64,000 bases of DNA. Source: Adiantum capillus-veneris (taxonomy: Eukaryota > Streptophyta > Polypodiopsida > Polypodiales > Pteridaceae). Position 1 is the stretch's first letter; every line of letters begins with the position of its first letter. A model generated the notes under the pieces. The model searched no databases. It saw only the letters and a program-made list of their open reading frames with translations, and had not been told where the DNA came from. Where the stretch lies: assembly GCA_014529385.2 (NCBI GenBank), contig CM043964.1, positions 7,407,997-7,471,996 of the forward strand. Direction: 5' to 3'. Of this stretch, positions 42,617 to 53,760 are shown piece after piece. The translations under genes were made by a program, and so were the position numbers.

Positions 42617-43423
42617 TCATGGAGAGATTGTTACCTTTGACATGAGGGATGGAATAGAACTTGGGCCCACATCATCTCCCTCGTCAATCATATGTGACTC
42701 ATCTTCATACCTTGCCCTTGATAGCATACCTACCATTGTATTGTCTTTACCTGCAATGTGCTTAAACTCGGGATTTAAGGACTTAATGTATGCAATCCAC
42801 CGCAACATAGCAATGTCTGGCGTTGAACAGCTTGTAATCATCCCAAGAAGTGGTAGACAATCTGTTTCTACAACCGTACATGCACCAATTAGGTACTATT
42901 TCCCACTTTTCAAGGCTGTAACCATACTCCATAACTCTCTCTTTATCTGTGGATAGTTTTTTTGGCGATCACTTAGTACCTTCGCTCCAAATATTACCAC
43001 ATACCTGTGTACTTCTTTGTCATCTTGCCCTATTGCCCATCCAATCCCTATAGGACTGGTGTCTATTGTCACAATTACTGGCCTTTGACACTCATATTCT
43101 AACTTTCTCAAAGTTGGTGATGGCTGAAGTAACTCTTTTGGCTTCATCATGGCTTTTACATGTGCTTGTGTCCATTTAAACTTTTGATTCTGTCTAAGCA
43201 ATTGATAAAGTGGATCAACTACATGTGTATAATGTGGAATCCAGATAACATAAAATACACATGCTCCCAAAAACCTTCTGACCTCAGTGATGTTAGTGCA
43301 TGTTTCTTTCATTATTTGGATGGCATCTACCTTTGTTGGACAAGGTTTTCTACCATATGACCTGCACATGTGCCCCACAAAGAACACTTCATTGACACCA
43401 AACATAGACTTTTTCCCTGACAA
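42617..43423 (-). pseudogene. E3 RNase H
   Basis: The frame 43423-42896 starts in the RT thumb (FGVNEVFFVGHMC, TEVRRFLGACVFYVIWIPHY) and enters RNase H (RPVIVTIDTSPIGIGWAIGQ, YVVIFGAKVLSDRQKNYPQI, KRELWSMVTALK). After a frameshift 42841-42617 has NPEFKHIAGKDNTMVGMLSR. The catalytic Asp at the last site is Gly (MVGML where E1 has MADML). Confidence 0.8.
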
Positions 43424-44501
43424 TGTAAGATCACTTCTTCCAACCTAGACAAAATTTTATCACAATCATTTATGTGATTTACCACAAACCTGCGACATCC
43501 TCTGAGATCCAAAGCTTCATCTTTCTCACTTTCTTCACATCCTTTGATAGGCAAATTGTCAATGAAAGGTATTGTGTTTTGAGGAATAAAGTCACGTAAG
43601 ACCTTATTCATCCCATTCATCATATGTGCAACTGAGTTGGTTTCTCCTTGCGGCAAGGTACACATCCTTACCAAACCCAAACGTGTCCTCATGGTTGTCA
43701 AGTCTCTGCTTTTGATTGCAAGCTAAAATTGATCTTACTCTGAGTAGAGATCCCCCATTGAGTAGATTTCCCTCCCTACAAACGCCTCTGCAAACTCATC
43801 CACAATTGGACTTGTACCTACATTTCTAATTGTCACCTTGTTCACTAGTTGCATATCTTGAATGAAGCGTAGAGCACAGGAGGTATTGTGAAAATTACCA
43901 TAGGAGCTACAATAGAAGGATCAACACATCCTATCTCATGTGGCTCAAATGCAAAAGCCTTACCATGCTTTGAAAGCATTTCTTTGAAGAACTTTGTCTC
44001 CGCTTGTGTTAGAAACTCCTTGCAACCAGTCAGCAACCCTTGAAAAGACTCCTTTGTGACGGTATGCCCGATCTTTTTAGAATTCCTTAAACTTGCTTGG
44101 AAAGAAGTTTGCTCAATCTTTTCTCTGTTGTTGGGTGGTAAGGGTGAAGCTACTGGTTTCACCTTCTTTGCTACACTCTTGTATTTAGTTTCAACATGGA
44201 CTTCTGGGCCAAATGTTTGGTTTTCTTTAAAGGCTTCTATTACTTGATACATTTTCATAGAGCAAACTTCCACAACTTCAATTTCAAGATGCAAACTAGA
44301 CCCCATTATATCATCAAGCTCACCCATAGTATCTACAAAAGAAACTAATTCACACAAACCCAAAACATTTTTGGTAGGCTCTAGCAACCCACTCTTTTTC
44401 ATGCCTATTTGTACATTATGTACATATTGCCTCTCACATCTCTTCAAATATTCAAGTTTTGTAAAACATGTTGATCCATTCCTTGTTACCAAGGAGCCCA
44501 T
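43327..44501 (-). pseudogene. E3 reverse transcriptase (broken)
   Basis: 44501-43845 gives the linker and RT start (FGPEVHVETKYKSVAKKVKP, AFAFEPHEIGCVDPSIVAPM). It then shifts frame around 43860; RT motifs such as NVGTSPIVDEFAEAFVGREI occur near 43800. 43701-43327 has TMRTRLGLVRMCTLPQGETN and the catalytic box FIDNLPIKGC, with the second Asp replaced by Asn, so this RT is inactive. Confidence 0.8.
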
Positions 44502-44717
44502 TGAGAAAGTTTCACCTATTTTTGGATCAGGCGAGACCCTTTTTCTTTCTGTACCTCTGGAATCCCGCTTGACAATGGTACTTGGCCAAAACCCATCATT
44601 ACCCTATGGTCATGAAACTCTTTGGTCACCTTTGGTAGAGGATTTTCTCTGAGATTGTCATGATTTCTTTCATGGTTTACACAAACTGTGAGAAATTAGA
44701 TAGCACGTTTACCATCT

Positions 44718-45179
44718 TTACTGCGTAGCATATGCTGAACCATCCTCCATTACCTTTGTTTCCATTCGAACTCCCACAATGTAGGACTGTCCAAGAATGA
44801 GATGATATGAAGATGTATCTTGTACAAAGAAGTTTTGGTCAATCTTTACATCAGCTATTGTCACCTTCACACCCAGACATGCTGTATACAATTCACCGGA
44901 TGAATTGTTTGCCACTTTTATCATCCAACCATGATCTGTTTCTATCGGCCATTTGCACTTGTTGTAGAGACTCTTTGACACTATGTTTATTTCTGAACCA
45001 TGGTCAATCAAGGCAACAAATGGCTCTTCAAGATCACCTACCTTGACCAAAGTTTTTGTAGTAGCCCTTGCCCAGTGACTTCGTGAATAGTAGCTCCTAG
45101 GAATAGCTTCAACTTCTTCATCATCATTTGAGATATGCACTTGCTTCACTCTCCCACTAGATTGGTAGCATCCTACCAC
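44718..45179 (-). pseudogene. E3 aspartic protease
   Basis: YYSRSHWARATTKTLVKVGD leads to PFVALIDHGSEINIVSKSLY. WPIETDHGWMIKVANNSSGE, NFFVQDTSSYHLILGQSYIV and METKVMEDGSAY complete the fold. As in E2 the active-site triplet is DHG. The open frame is about the length of one retropepsin domain. Confidence 0.8.
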
Positions 45180-45335
45180 AGCTCCATCATCCTCCTTATT
45201 TTGTAACTACATCGCTTGTGTCTTTAAGGTTTCTCCGTCAACCTCTGGACGAGAAACCTCAGCAAGAGTTTGCCTCTTTCTCTTGATGATGTGAATGATC
45301 TCCTCATGCAATTCACGCTTTGCAATTCCAAGGAC

Positions 45336-46901
45336 TTATCCCAGAGTGAACTCAATCTTGCTATTCAAAATCCTTTCCTCCAAGACTTTCTTTAAATCTG
45401 TAGCAACCTCAATATCAGATTGTAGTTTATAAGTTGGGCCTTTTGTCTTACCTTTTGTTCGCTCTTTCTTGTTTCCTGTTGTAGACTCCTCCATGAGTAC
45501 TTCAGGTGGAGATGCTCCTTGTGCCGAGGGTGTTTGAGAAGGCATTGAGTCGCTTCTTCCCCCACTACTAGAAGCTCTTTTTGATGGTCCTTCATCAGCA
45601 TTCTCATGTCTGTGCTTCTCTTCTACAATAGCCTCATTTTGTTGGCATTTTGTAATGTAGGCATGCACTGACAATGAGTCCACTAGATCATTCCATCTTG
45701 TTTCTAGACGTATGCAATCACCTGCTTCATGTAGAATCTCTTTTGTAAGATTTACCTTTTTAGCTAATTGCTTGACATTTGGCCAAATTTGACCATGATG
45801 GTCACTCACCTCTTCATCACTAAGATGCTCAATTTTTACTCCATAAGTAGCTGCCTCAACTGAAGAGGTGGCATGGTTATTTGCCATATATTCAACTAAG
45901 GTTTTCATTTCCCCCTTCCCAAAGTTAGTTCTCAAGGGTAGACCTGTCTCTCTTAAGTGGATTTTACCATCCTTAAAAAAGACAACATCTTTTGACAAAG
46001 CATCACTAAAATCATCACAATCCCTTCTTACATGGTCTGTACTATCACACCAAATACATCTAGTAACAAACCCTTCTTTGGGCTATTGTCTTTGCCTAAG
46101 AAGTGGCCCTGACGGTTGGCCTTTTTCTTCAATCTTTGCAAGCTTTACCTTCAAGTCACGCATTCCCTTCACAAGCTCATCTAGCATGGACTCATCAAAC
46201 TTAGGAGCGATAAAAGTAGGCTTTATTATTTTGTCAGAAGTTAAGGTGGAAGGACTTGTAGTGCTTACTACCATCTTGTCCCTTCTTCTTTGTTGTTTGG
46301 AAAGCAATGAGATAGCACCTTCAACCTCATTCCAGCCAGTCTTTAGTCCTTGTTTAGCATCTTTATATTCAAGAAGAAGCTCCAAATTTTCTTGAAACTC
46401 TTTACCTGCAACTTGTAAGTAAAGATTTGTCTTTTCTGCATCTAGTGTGGCCCTTTCTATCCTGGTGAGTTGTGCATAGCGCCGCTCAAATTCCCTAAGT
46501 AGCTCTATTATTGATAGTCCTTGATTTGGCTTGACTACCCATTCTAAGAATGTCCGTTTGGTCACTGTCTCAGAGTCCTCCATGAAATACTCCTCCTTTA
46601 AATCTACTTTGAGTTGTTCCCAATTTCTCCCATGTCCACCTTTAATTCCCCTAACATGTTCTCTAATTTTTGGAGCAAAAACTAGCTCAAAGCTTTGAAT
46701 CATCTCACCTTGTGACACGCGATGCAGCTCCATCTCCTTCACATACTCGCATAAGTATTTTCTTACATCTTTAGCATTGAATTGATCCATCCTGTTGACG
46801 ACCGCTTGTATGGCCTCTATTGTTGAAATCTCCCTTCTTTCAGTGGCATGTTGTTGTTGCATGAACATTGCAAATGCTTGAAATGCATTTGCAATGATCA
46901 C
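45336..46901 (-). pseudogene. E3 gag with zinc knuckle, one in-frame stop
   Basis: The best preserved gag of this family. It begins MIIANAFQAFAMFMQQQHAT and has a helical capsid (DAKDVRKYLCEYVKEMEL-like block, YFMEDSETVTKRTFLEWVVK, LSIIELLREFERRYAQLTRI). After one in-frame stop (near 46083) the same frame has CIWCDSTDHVRRDC, a perfect CX2CX4HX4C knuckle, then FFKDGKIHLRETGLPLRTNF and the linker to 45336. Restricted similarity outside is with basidiomycete Ty3 gag. Confidence 0.8.
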
Positions 46902-46931
46902 CCCTGGTTACCCAAGAGCTCTCACCCTAGC

Positions 46932-46952
46932 AGTTTTGCATCGGATTCACCA
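46932..46952 (-). other. E3 primer binding site (tRNA-Trp type, decayed)
   Basis: On the minus strand TGGTGAATCCGATGCAAAAC follows the 5' LTR by six bases. It has the tRNA-Trp pattern with several C-to-T or G-to-A changes, as expected for methylated-cytosine decay. Confidence 0.65.
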
Positions 46953-47092
46953 AAAATATGTTGAGAAATTTGCGGCCTTGCTAGGGAAGCATCAGGATTT
47001 TGGCTCTGAAAGTTTGTGAGAGACCTCCAAAAACTATATGAAGGAGTTAAACCATAGATGGCATGAAGTATAGGGTTTAGAAGGAAGTGCAA

Positions 47093-47344
47093 TCAAAGAA
47101 GTTTCATTCTTTCTCTCTTGTAACACACATAAACAAAGAACGCAAAGATGAAAATATCAAGGCTATGGTCATATCGTATCATGGGTAATATGAAAGAATT
47201 AATAGATGGGTTAATGGCATTCAATCTTTGTTGACCAAATAGGCTACGAATTGTTCTTTGGAATTGTAGTTTTGTGCTTACCATAATATATATGTTTTTT
47301 TTAGTGATTAGGATTAATTGTGTGTACAACTCCTCTTGGTTCAT
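47093..47344 (-). CDS. Small ORF B in the E3 5' LTR
   Basis: 83 codons starting MNQEELYTQLILITKKNIYI. TKLQFQRTIRSLFGQQRLNA and PSINSFILPMIRYDHSLDIF match E4 ORF B (TKLQFQRVFRRMFEPRQVAA, ASVNPFILPLIRYDLSFDVY). Its ATG overlaps the stop of ORF A in the sequence ATGA, a layout that allows termination-reinitiation. It has no transmembrane segment or known motif that I recognise. It may be translated from LTR-initiated RNA ahead of gag. Confidence 0.5.
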   Translation of the reverse strand: MNQEELYTQLILITKKNIYIMVSTKLQFQRTIRSLFGQQRLNAINPSINSFILPMIRYDHSLDIFIFAFFVYVCYKRERMKLL

Positions 47345-47559
47345 AGCAAGATAACTACACTTACGTAAAAAGAAAAGTTATAGTCTATAAGAGGTAGTAT
47401 GATGGGATACGATGAAAGAAGTATTTCATTGAGCCTTTCTGCACCAAAGAGAAACACTATACGTTGTTGAAAGTGTATTTTACGACTAATCCATACGTTA
47501 ATTCTAATAGATTGCACAGAGTAGAAGGGATAGAAATTTTCATCATGTGGATTATTCAT
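47341..47559 (-). CDS. Small ORF A in the E3 5' LTR
   Basis: 72 codons starting MNNPHDENFYPFYSVQSIRI. It includes NVWISRKIHFQQRIVFLFG and PIILPLIDYNFSFYVSVVIL. E4 ORF A has NVCIDRKIFFQQRIVFLFG and PILLPIVDYNVSFDVHLFIL. Many codons differ only at the third base (R-I-N-V is AGA ATT AAC GTA here, AGG ATA AAT GTT in E4). A and B share a pattern, FQxR, then I..S..P..LP, then Y(N/D).SF.V, so they look like an ancient duplication. The function is unknown. Confidence 0.5.
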   Translation of the reverse strand: MNNPHDENFYPFYSVQSIRINVWISRKIHFQQRIVFLFGAERLNEILLSSYPIILPLIDYNFSFYVSVVILL

Positions 47560-48457
47560 CTAGGATAGCTCTAGTATATGCAAAATATAGATATGAGAGA
47601 AGAGAAGAGAAGATAATTTCCCTCCCAAACCCTATTCTTGCCTATAGGCAATAAGGATATTACGGGAAGAGATGTACCTATAGCAAGGAGAACCATTTGT
47701 AGAGAGAATGAATTTCTAAGAGTGTGAGAGATAGGTTTGGTTAATAATATGAGATTAGATATATATATGTTGGATTAGAGATGAAAAGAAAACAACAAGA
47801 AATCAAGAAAACATCAATGTAGAACACATCTTACTTGACGAACCCTTCGGCACCATTATTGATGGACAGAGAAGAAGAGGGAAGAATTCAACTTTGATTG
47901 ATACACCAAGTCCAGGACCTTATTTGATTAGAGTTAATCTTCCAAGGATAGCATACAAGAATGGCTAGTCTTCCTGTAGGAGAAAGTGTAGGCTTAGGCT
48001 TATGTTAATAGCTAAGTACAATTAGGCATTACTAATCACTCCCTCAAGAATTCCTCTCATAAATGGATTGAATGCTTGAGTGCTTTTCAAGAAAGAAGAG
48101 GTCCGCTTTTATAGGTGAAGGGAAACCCAAGGGTTTACACAAGAAGAGAAAAGCCAATGTGAACAAAAACTAGAAATGCGTAAAATGAGTTGTCTCTGCA
48201 TGATGTGCGCAAACTGGGATCCAGTATTTTCATCATATCTCCTCAACCGTGGATCCAAATAAAAAAGTAAAAATATGACCAAAAATTCAGCTCATTATCT
48301 ATGACTTCCATTTTTTATGCACTTTACAATTTGGATTGGAACCTTGTGTAAAAAAATCGTCAAAATAGGATACAATTTTGGCGGCAAAAGTCTTCTTGTG
48401 GTCCCCTTATCCTAGACTTTGATTTGATTCGAATGGACGCCCCAGGCCTAATTACTC

Positions 48458-48473
48458 TAACCCTAACCCTAAC
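48458..48473. repeat. Short telomere-like (CCCTAA) run
   Basis: TAACCCTAACCCTAACA lies ten bases beyond the truncated E3 LTR. Only about 2.5 units are present and the type lacks the extra A of the common plant telomere repeat. Confidence 0.6.
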
Positions 48474-48554
48474 ACCATGGTGAAGCTAACCATACATCCA
48501 CCATATCTTGACGCTTACCATTGGTGATTAGGGAGACGCGTCCGCTAACCTCTG

Positions 48555-48580
48555 ACCCAACAAGTGGTATTAGAACTTAA
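48555..48580 (+). other. Degenerate copia-type primer site
   Basis: CCCAACAAGTGGTATTAGAA resembles the classic copia LTR end and primer site (ACA, AG, TGGTATCAGAGC) that matches initiator tRNA-Met. Two or three bases differ. No copia ORF follows. Confidence 0.4.
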
Positions 48581-49331
48581 AATTCACCCATAGACCTATT
48601 CGTTTCCAAAATTACTTTCCCAAATCACTATTTTGCAAATTAAGCTTGGGTCTGCTCTTGGAAACACCAATGAGCCACTACCCTTCTTAATGAGGCGATT
48701 TGTTATTAGTGACACCTAATAATCATTTGTGTGTGTGATTTTTACTTTGATTTTGTGCTCATTTTCGTTTTAATTTATCGCACAATTGCTCTTATCATAG
48801 CCACCATTAGCTTGTGCAATTTGTGAATGTTCAAAGTACTTCGCGATGCCCTTCCAAAGAGCTCTCACATGCTTGAGTGTCGTCTCATTTGGCTCATCAA
48901 CCAAGCTCACCATATCTTTTCATTTCTAGCTTGATTAATCTGTACTTTTTGCTTCATTAGGCCTTAAACTTTCCACCTACCTCTAGGCGTGTGAGTGAGT
49001 CTGTGTGTGTGTGTAAATGAGAGGTAAGTGGTGGGAGCCACATCCTGCATAAACAAAGGATGGTCAATGCCCTCGGCACATGTAAACAAGCCAATTGTTA
49101 ACTGGAAAACATTGTTTGCTTGTCCTCACTGCACCCGAGGGCCCGCAAGCTCTCAAAATCAAGTCCCTTGCACGAAGAAAAGCTACAAGGATACCCTGTC
49201 AACCTCAACAACCGGTTGCAACCTGTTACAACTTGTCAACTCATTATCAGCCATCACTACATGTGGCCATAAGTTCTACACATCTGTTAGCACCACCACC
49301 AAGTAGTGCCAAGCTTTGCATCACTACATAC
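48581..49331. other. No recognisable gene
   Basis: This stretch, between the copia-like primer site and the E5 LTR, has only short ORFs without motifs. Confidence 0.4.
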
Positions 49332-51911
49332 TGAGGCAGTCCGGGGCGGGGAACAAGAAGAGCAGCCTCTAAACACCCTTCGAGGCTCCCGAGATGCTCA
49401 ATTAGGGCTGGGGCAAGCACAATCAAAGACAACAACAACCCACAGTCAAAAACCAAACAAGAAAGGGGCACCACCTAGTTGTAGATGTGAACTAGGACGC
49501 ACACAATCTCCTTGTACTCAAACACACAAAGGGAGGGGAATGCAAGATAGTCACACACACCAAACACAAGCATTCACCACACCAGAGTGAGGTAAAGAGC
49601 ACAAATCAACTTGAGCAACTCAGTCTTAGCCTTAAAGACTAGATGTACACAAAGCTTGGTGAGAAACTGAGAGACAACACAAAACTTGACCTTGTTGACA
49701 ATACAAAAATTGTCTTAGGGTCACGGGAGCCCTCTCACCAAGCACCCTCTTACAATTGAATCTTTAGGCAAACAATTCAACAAGCCCTCAAACCACCAAG
49801 CATGAAATGGCATAACAGACTTCAAGGACAATATGCCTTCCACCACCTGATGAGCCAACTTATCAAGTAAATTTGGAGAGAAGAGTCGTAGTTGCTACAT
49901 ACAATTGCACCCAAAACTATAAATCTTATTTAGGCACAAGAGTAGGCTACAAGTGTGATGAAGAATATGGCATCACTCCACTCCTCTAGATGACATAACT
50001 AACTTTAAGCTTCTCCATGCACCTATATGTAGTGATGGAATAGAGCGCTCACAATGCACACACTCTACACAACTAGGCTTGTAGAGTGGTGTGTTATGTG
50101 TGGAGAATGGTGTGGTGTAGTGTGATCATGTGCTGATTTACAAGGGAGAGAAGGGCTCTATTTATAGGTTTTGGAAGCCCCGATTAGGATTATACATAAT
50201 CAAGTTTATTTGAAGAAATCAAAGATTATGCATATTTTTATTTTTTAAATGAGGGTGTGTCTCTCTTATCCTTTAGTCACATGGATGTGGACTCAAGGGA
50301 AGAGAATTACTAAGGATTAAAGGAGAGAGGATTAAGTGAATAATTTGGGCATGCCTACTCTAATAGATAGTAGACGGTTCATTTTACAATAAGGTTAGTG
50401 GTTAGTGGTTAGTAATAATCACTACAAAATATTTACAAAATCATTCACCAAATGGTGAGATATATGATGAGCAAAGTTAGAGAAGGGATAAGCTTGTAAA
50501 GAGAGGTTGAAGCTTTGAAGAAGTTGACATTCACCTCTTTACAGCACCGGTAGAAGAAGCGGTCAGCATGATGAAGTAGCGTGTGTCAATGAAGTTATCT
50601 TCAAATCTTGGAAAATTCATGATAAAATACTTCATCTGCAGAGGTTAACCTTGGATTTTTGCTGATTTTTTTGGAGTTCTTTACAAAGCTGAAGAGGGTA
50701 TGGTAATATGGACATATATGTAGAGAGAAAGGGGAGCACATAGGGGTGTAGAAATGGAGGATAAAGGCTATGGAGGTGTCAGAGAAGTGGCAATGGTGAA
50801 GAGGGTGAAATAGGACATGGGAGTTTCAGGTGTGGGTGTGGGAAAGAGAGGGAGGAGTGTGTAAGAGAGAGTAGGTGTGTGGAAGGGTGAGAGAAAATAG
50901 GAAGATTTTTTTGGTGTATGAGGTGGCAGTTTTGAAGTCGTCCATAAATTTCATGTAAAATTTCCCTTGACTTGAAATTTTTTGAAACAATTATAAAAAA
51001 TACTTCAGCTCATGAGCTAAATTTTCTCTTTTGAAAGTATCCTCAGATTTGGATTAGAAGAGGCTGCCAAAATTCGAGCAAAAAACTGTCCCTGCAGCAC
51101 CTAATAAGGCTTGAAGTGGGCCACTATTTGATTCTTTTTCCTTTGTAGTCTTTCAAGTGAGCCCCCCATACATCAACCATGACCTAATATTGCCAAGGAA
51201 CTTGCAAACATGTATGGTATAAGATAAGTGTCAAATATAATATATATTTGTAGGATAAGAAGATAGGCTAGCTAGTAATGAAAAATGGACACATGGGATG
51301 CATGGTGGCAAAAAATATATAAAATAAAAAGAGAAAAATCATGAAGAAAGGGACCCTCAATTATTCTCTACTTTGAGTGATTTATGGAATTTATTTGAAG
51401 ATGAAATCTATGTACTTGTGAATATTTATCTAGGAGGGATGAAAAAAAATATGACGAAGCTGATAAGGTTATTGGTGAATTTTTACGGTGAAGTCACATA
51501 AAGGTTTATTCTAGTCTTGTGTGAGTAGAGCTTAAGGGATAGAATGATAGTAAAATATGTATAAGGAATGACGCGCAATGAAAGCTAGCATACTTAGGCC
51601 TGATTACGCACACCTAGGAATATATATATTTATATAAATACAAAAAATTTGAAAAAAACCCTTTATACTTAGGACCTTTATTTGATGGAAACTATTTACA
51701 TGTAAAGAGGACCGTAATATTATAGATTTATTTTTCTGTCTCCTAGCCCAATGACTCGCTCAATGATTTAATTAAAAAAATGTGATAAAAACTGTAAACG
51801 CACGCACACTATTTACGATGAAAAAGCGAGCCTAGTCATTGTGCTAGGGTGTTTTTGTGGGGCGAAGTGGCTTCTTAAAATATTTTATGAGAGCTGAAAA
51901 AATGGCTATCA
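49332..51911 (-). repeat. E5 3' LTR
   Basis: On the minus strand the LTR begins TGATAGCC after a purine tract and ends CGGACTGCCTCA. The end block (about 190 bp, with TTGCCCGCCCCGGACTGCC) is shared with the solo LTR and the E4 LTR, in each case followed by unrelated sequence, which fixes the LTR end. Confidence 0.75.
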
Positions 51912-51926
51912 TTTAGCCCTCCCCTA
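51912..51926 (-). other. E5 polypurine tract
   Basis: CTAGGGGAGGGCTAA on the minus strand lies just before the LTR start. Confidence 0.65.
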
Positions 51927-51939
51927 GATGATGGTACAT

Positions 51940-53219
51940 TCATGTACCATCAAAAGGCATACCTTCCAATGAGAGTGTTTTTCGATCCTTCGTGATATTT
52001 GGTGCCTTAATCGAATCTTCATCTTGTAGTACCAAGCTCAAAGACTTACATGGTATTGTAGCTATTTGTTGCTCTTGTAGATCTTGTGGTAGAACTTGAC
52101 TCAAGTAAGGCTTTAATCGATACCCATTCACCTTCTTGGGGTGCTCCTTGCCATCCAAATCCATGAGTTGATAGTAGCGTGAACAATAGGCCTTCTTTAC
52201 ATTGTAGGGACCCTGCCATCTAGTATTGAACTTCACATCAAAGCGATTTTCAAGGCGATTATCGTACCCTAGCACCAAATCTCCTTCCTTGATCCCTTTG
52301 TCTGTCACCTTTTTGTCAAGCTTGTCCTTTATTTGCGTAGCCTTTCGTTTATAGCACTCATAAGCCGCCTCCCATTTCCATTCTAGTTCTGCGAGGGTGA
52401 GAAGGTGATCTTCCCATGCTACTTCTTCGCCTTGTGCCACCTTTCCATGAAGTCGCATCGTTGGAATGTTGATCTCGATGGGTTGCAAAGCTTCTTGACC
52501 ACCATAGACTAGGTGGAAGGGTGTGAAATCTGTCGCTTCCTTGTAGATAGTTCAATAGTCCCACAATGCTCCATCCAAGAAGTCATCCCATACCTTTGTC
52601 TTGTTCCTTACCATCTTTCGGATGATTCCTACAATGATGCCATTAGCCTTCTCTACCAAACCTTTTGATTGTGGATAGTAGGGTGTGCTATTCCGATGTA
52701 GAATGTGAAGCTCATCACAAACTTCTGTGAGCAAGCCCTTCCTAAATACTGGACCATTATCAAAAAAAATATCCAAAGGTGTACCAAATCTGCAAGAAAT
52801 GTGAGTGTACACAAACTTGCTAATTGTCCTCTCATTTACTCTTGCCACCTAGTCATGTAATCTATGGCCACCAAGATATACAGTTTTCCATTTTTAGTCA
52901 TGGGCAATGGACCCATAGCATCAATGCTCCATTTTTCAAATGGACCATTTGCAAGGACTAAGTGACGTGGACCATGTAATAGACGCTTGTTTCCATTAAT
53001 CTGACAATTGTGGTAGCTTTTATACCAATGTTGAAAATCCATGTGCAAGCTTGGCCAAACATACCCGACAAGCAAAATCCTTTTTGCAATGAGTTCCTGT
53101 GCATAATGACCACCACACGCTTCCTCATGAAAACCTTCAAGAATGGCTAGAATCACCTTGGTTGTCGGTATTCTCCTACAAACTTGATCTTTTTCCCTTT
53201 GGTAGAGGACACCTTCCAA
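51940..53219 (-). pseudogene. E5 integrase (broken)
   Basis: 53219-52836 has the zinc finger (GFHEEACGGHYAQELIAKRI, HWYKSYHNCQINGNKRL) and the core start (WSIDAMGPLPMTKNGKLYIL). 52848-52552 has the second Asp region (IFFDNGPVFRKGLL) and Glu (GLVEKANGIIVGIIRKM). 52488-51940 is the tail (EGDLVLGYDNRLENRFDVKF, RWQGPYNVKKAYCSRYYQLM, PKKVNGYRLKPYL). Two breaks separate these. The intact zinc finger here shows what E4 has lost. Confidence 0.85.
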
Positions 53220-53760
53220 AACAAATACGAACTTGCCTTCTTAATGAGCCTCCGCTTTTGAGCCTTTGTGAAGCCCTCTGGAAACTCGCCCTCTAAAATG
53301 TAGCTCACAATGGGAGCCAATGAATCCATCCTCAGGTACCTTGGTTGCTTTATCACTGTTGCTGCCATGATGACATGCACTTCACTCTCAACACATGCAA
53401 CTGCTTTTTGGGCAAGAAAATCAGCATCTTCATTTTGTTTCCGAGGAATATGATACAGTTGTACTTCTTCAAATTGATTGAAGAGTTTACAGATGGCATG
53501 AACCTTTTTCCTTAGCCTTTCATTCTTACAAACCTAAACACCTAGAATTTGCTTCACAATGAGAAGTGCATCCCATTTTACCATGAGACGTCGTATCTTT
53601 TGAGCAACACACATTTACAAACCATGGATTAGTATGTCGTACTCTGCTTCATTGTTTCTCGTGGAACCGGGAAAATTTACATACTCTTTCATAACAACCT
53701 CACAATTTGAATCAACCAGCACAAGCCCTCCCCCTAATTTTCCTGTAGCCTTCTTAATGC
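53220..53760 (-). pseudogene. E5 second RNase H (aRNH, broken)
   Basis: The start ALTLFFDGALRRLQEN is followed in other frames by NNEAEYDILIHGL, VQLYHIPRKQNEDADFLAQK and VIMAATVIKQPRYLRMDSLA. The Asp of FFDG, Glu of NNEAEY and Asp of NEDADFLA remain; the middle region reads VKWDALLIVKQ. It corresponds to the additional RNase H of the Tat lineage. Confidence 0.8.

Larger units (their letters stand above)
39165..48448 (-). mobile_element. E3: LTR retrotransposon of the E1/E2 superfamily, minus strand
   Basis: The 3' LTR is 39165-41144 and the 5' LTR 46959-48448 (cut off at its outer end). In its own orientation the LTR starts TGTCGTGCC, as in E1, and ends CTCGACA. Gag, knuckle, protease, RT, RNase H and integrase run from 46901 down to 41233. 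ACGT flanks the downstream end (39161-39164). The outer end of the 5' LTR is missing, so the second flank is lost. The LTRs contain the A/B small-ORF pair. Confidence 0.9.
46959..48448 (-). repeat. E3 5' LTR, truncated at its outer end
   Basis: It aligns to 39165-40680 of the 3' LTR. Homology stops at about 48448, where unrelated sequence with a short telomere-like repeat begins, so about 460 bp of U3 are lost. Confidence 0.85.

Noticed and set aside
45868-46395. Plus-strand ORF of 175 codons
   Set aside because: Antisense shadow of E3 gag.
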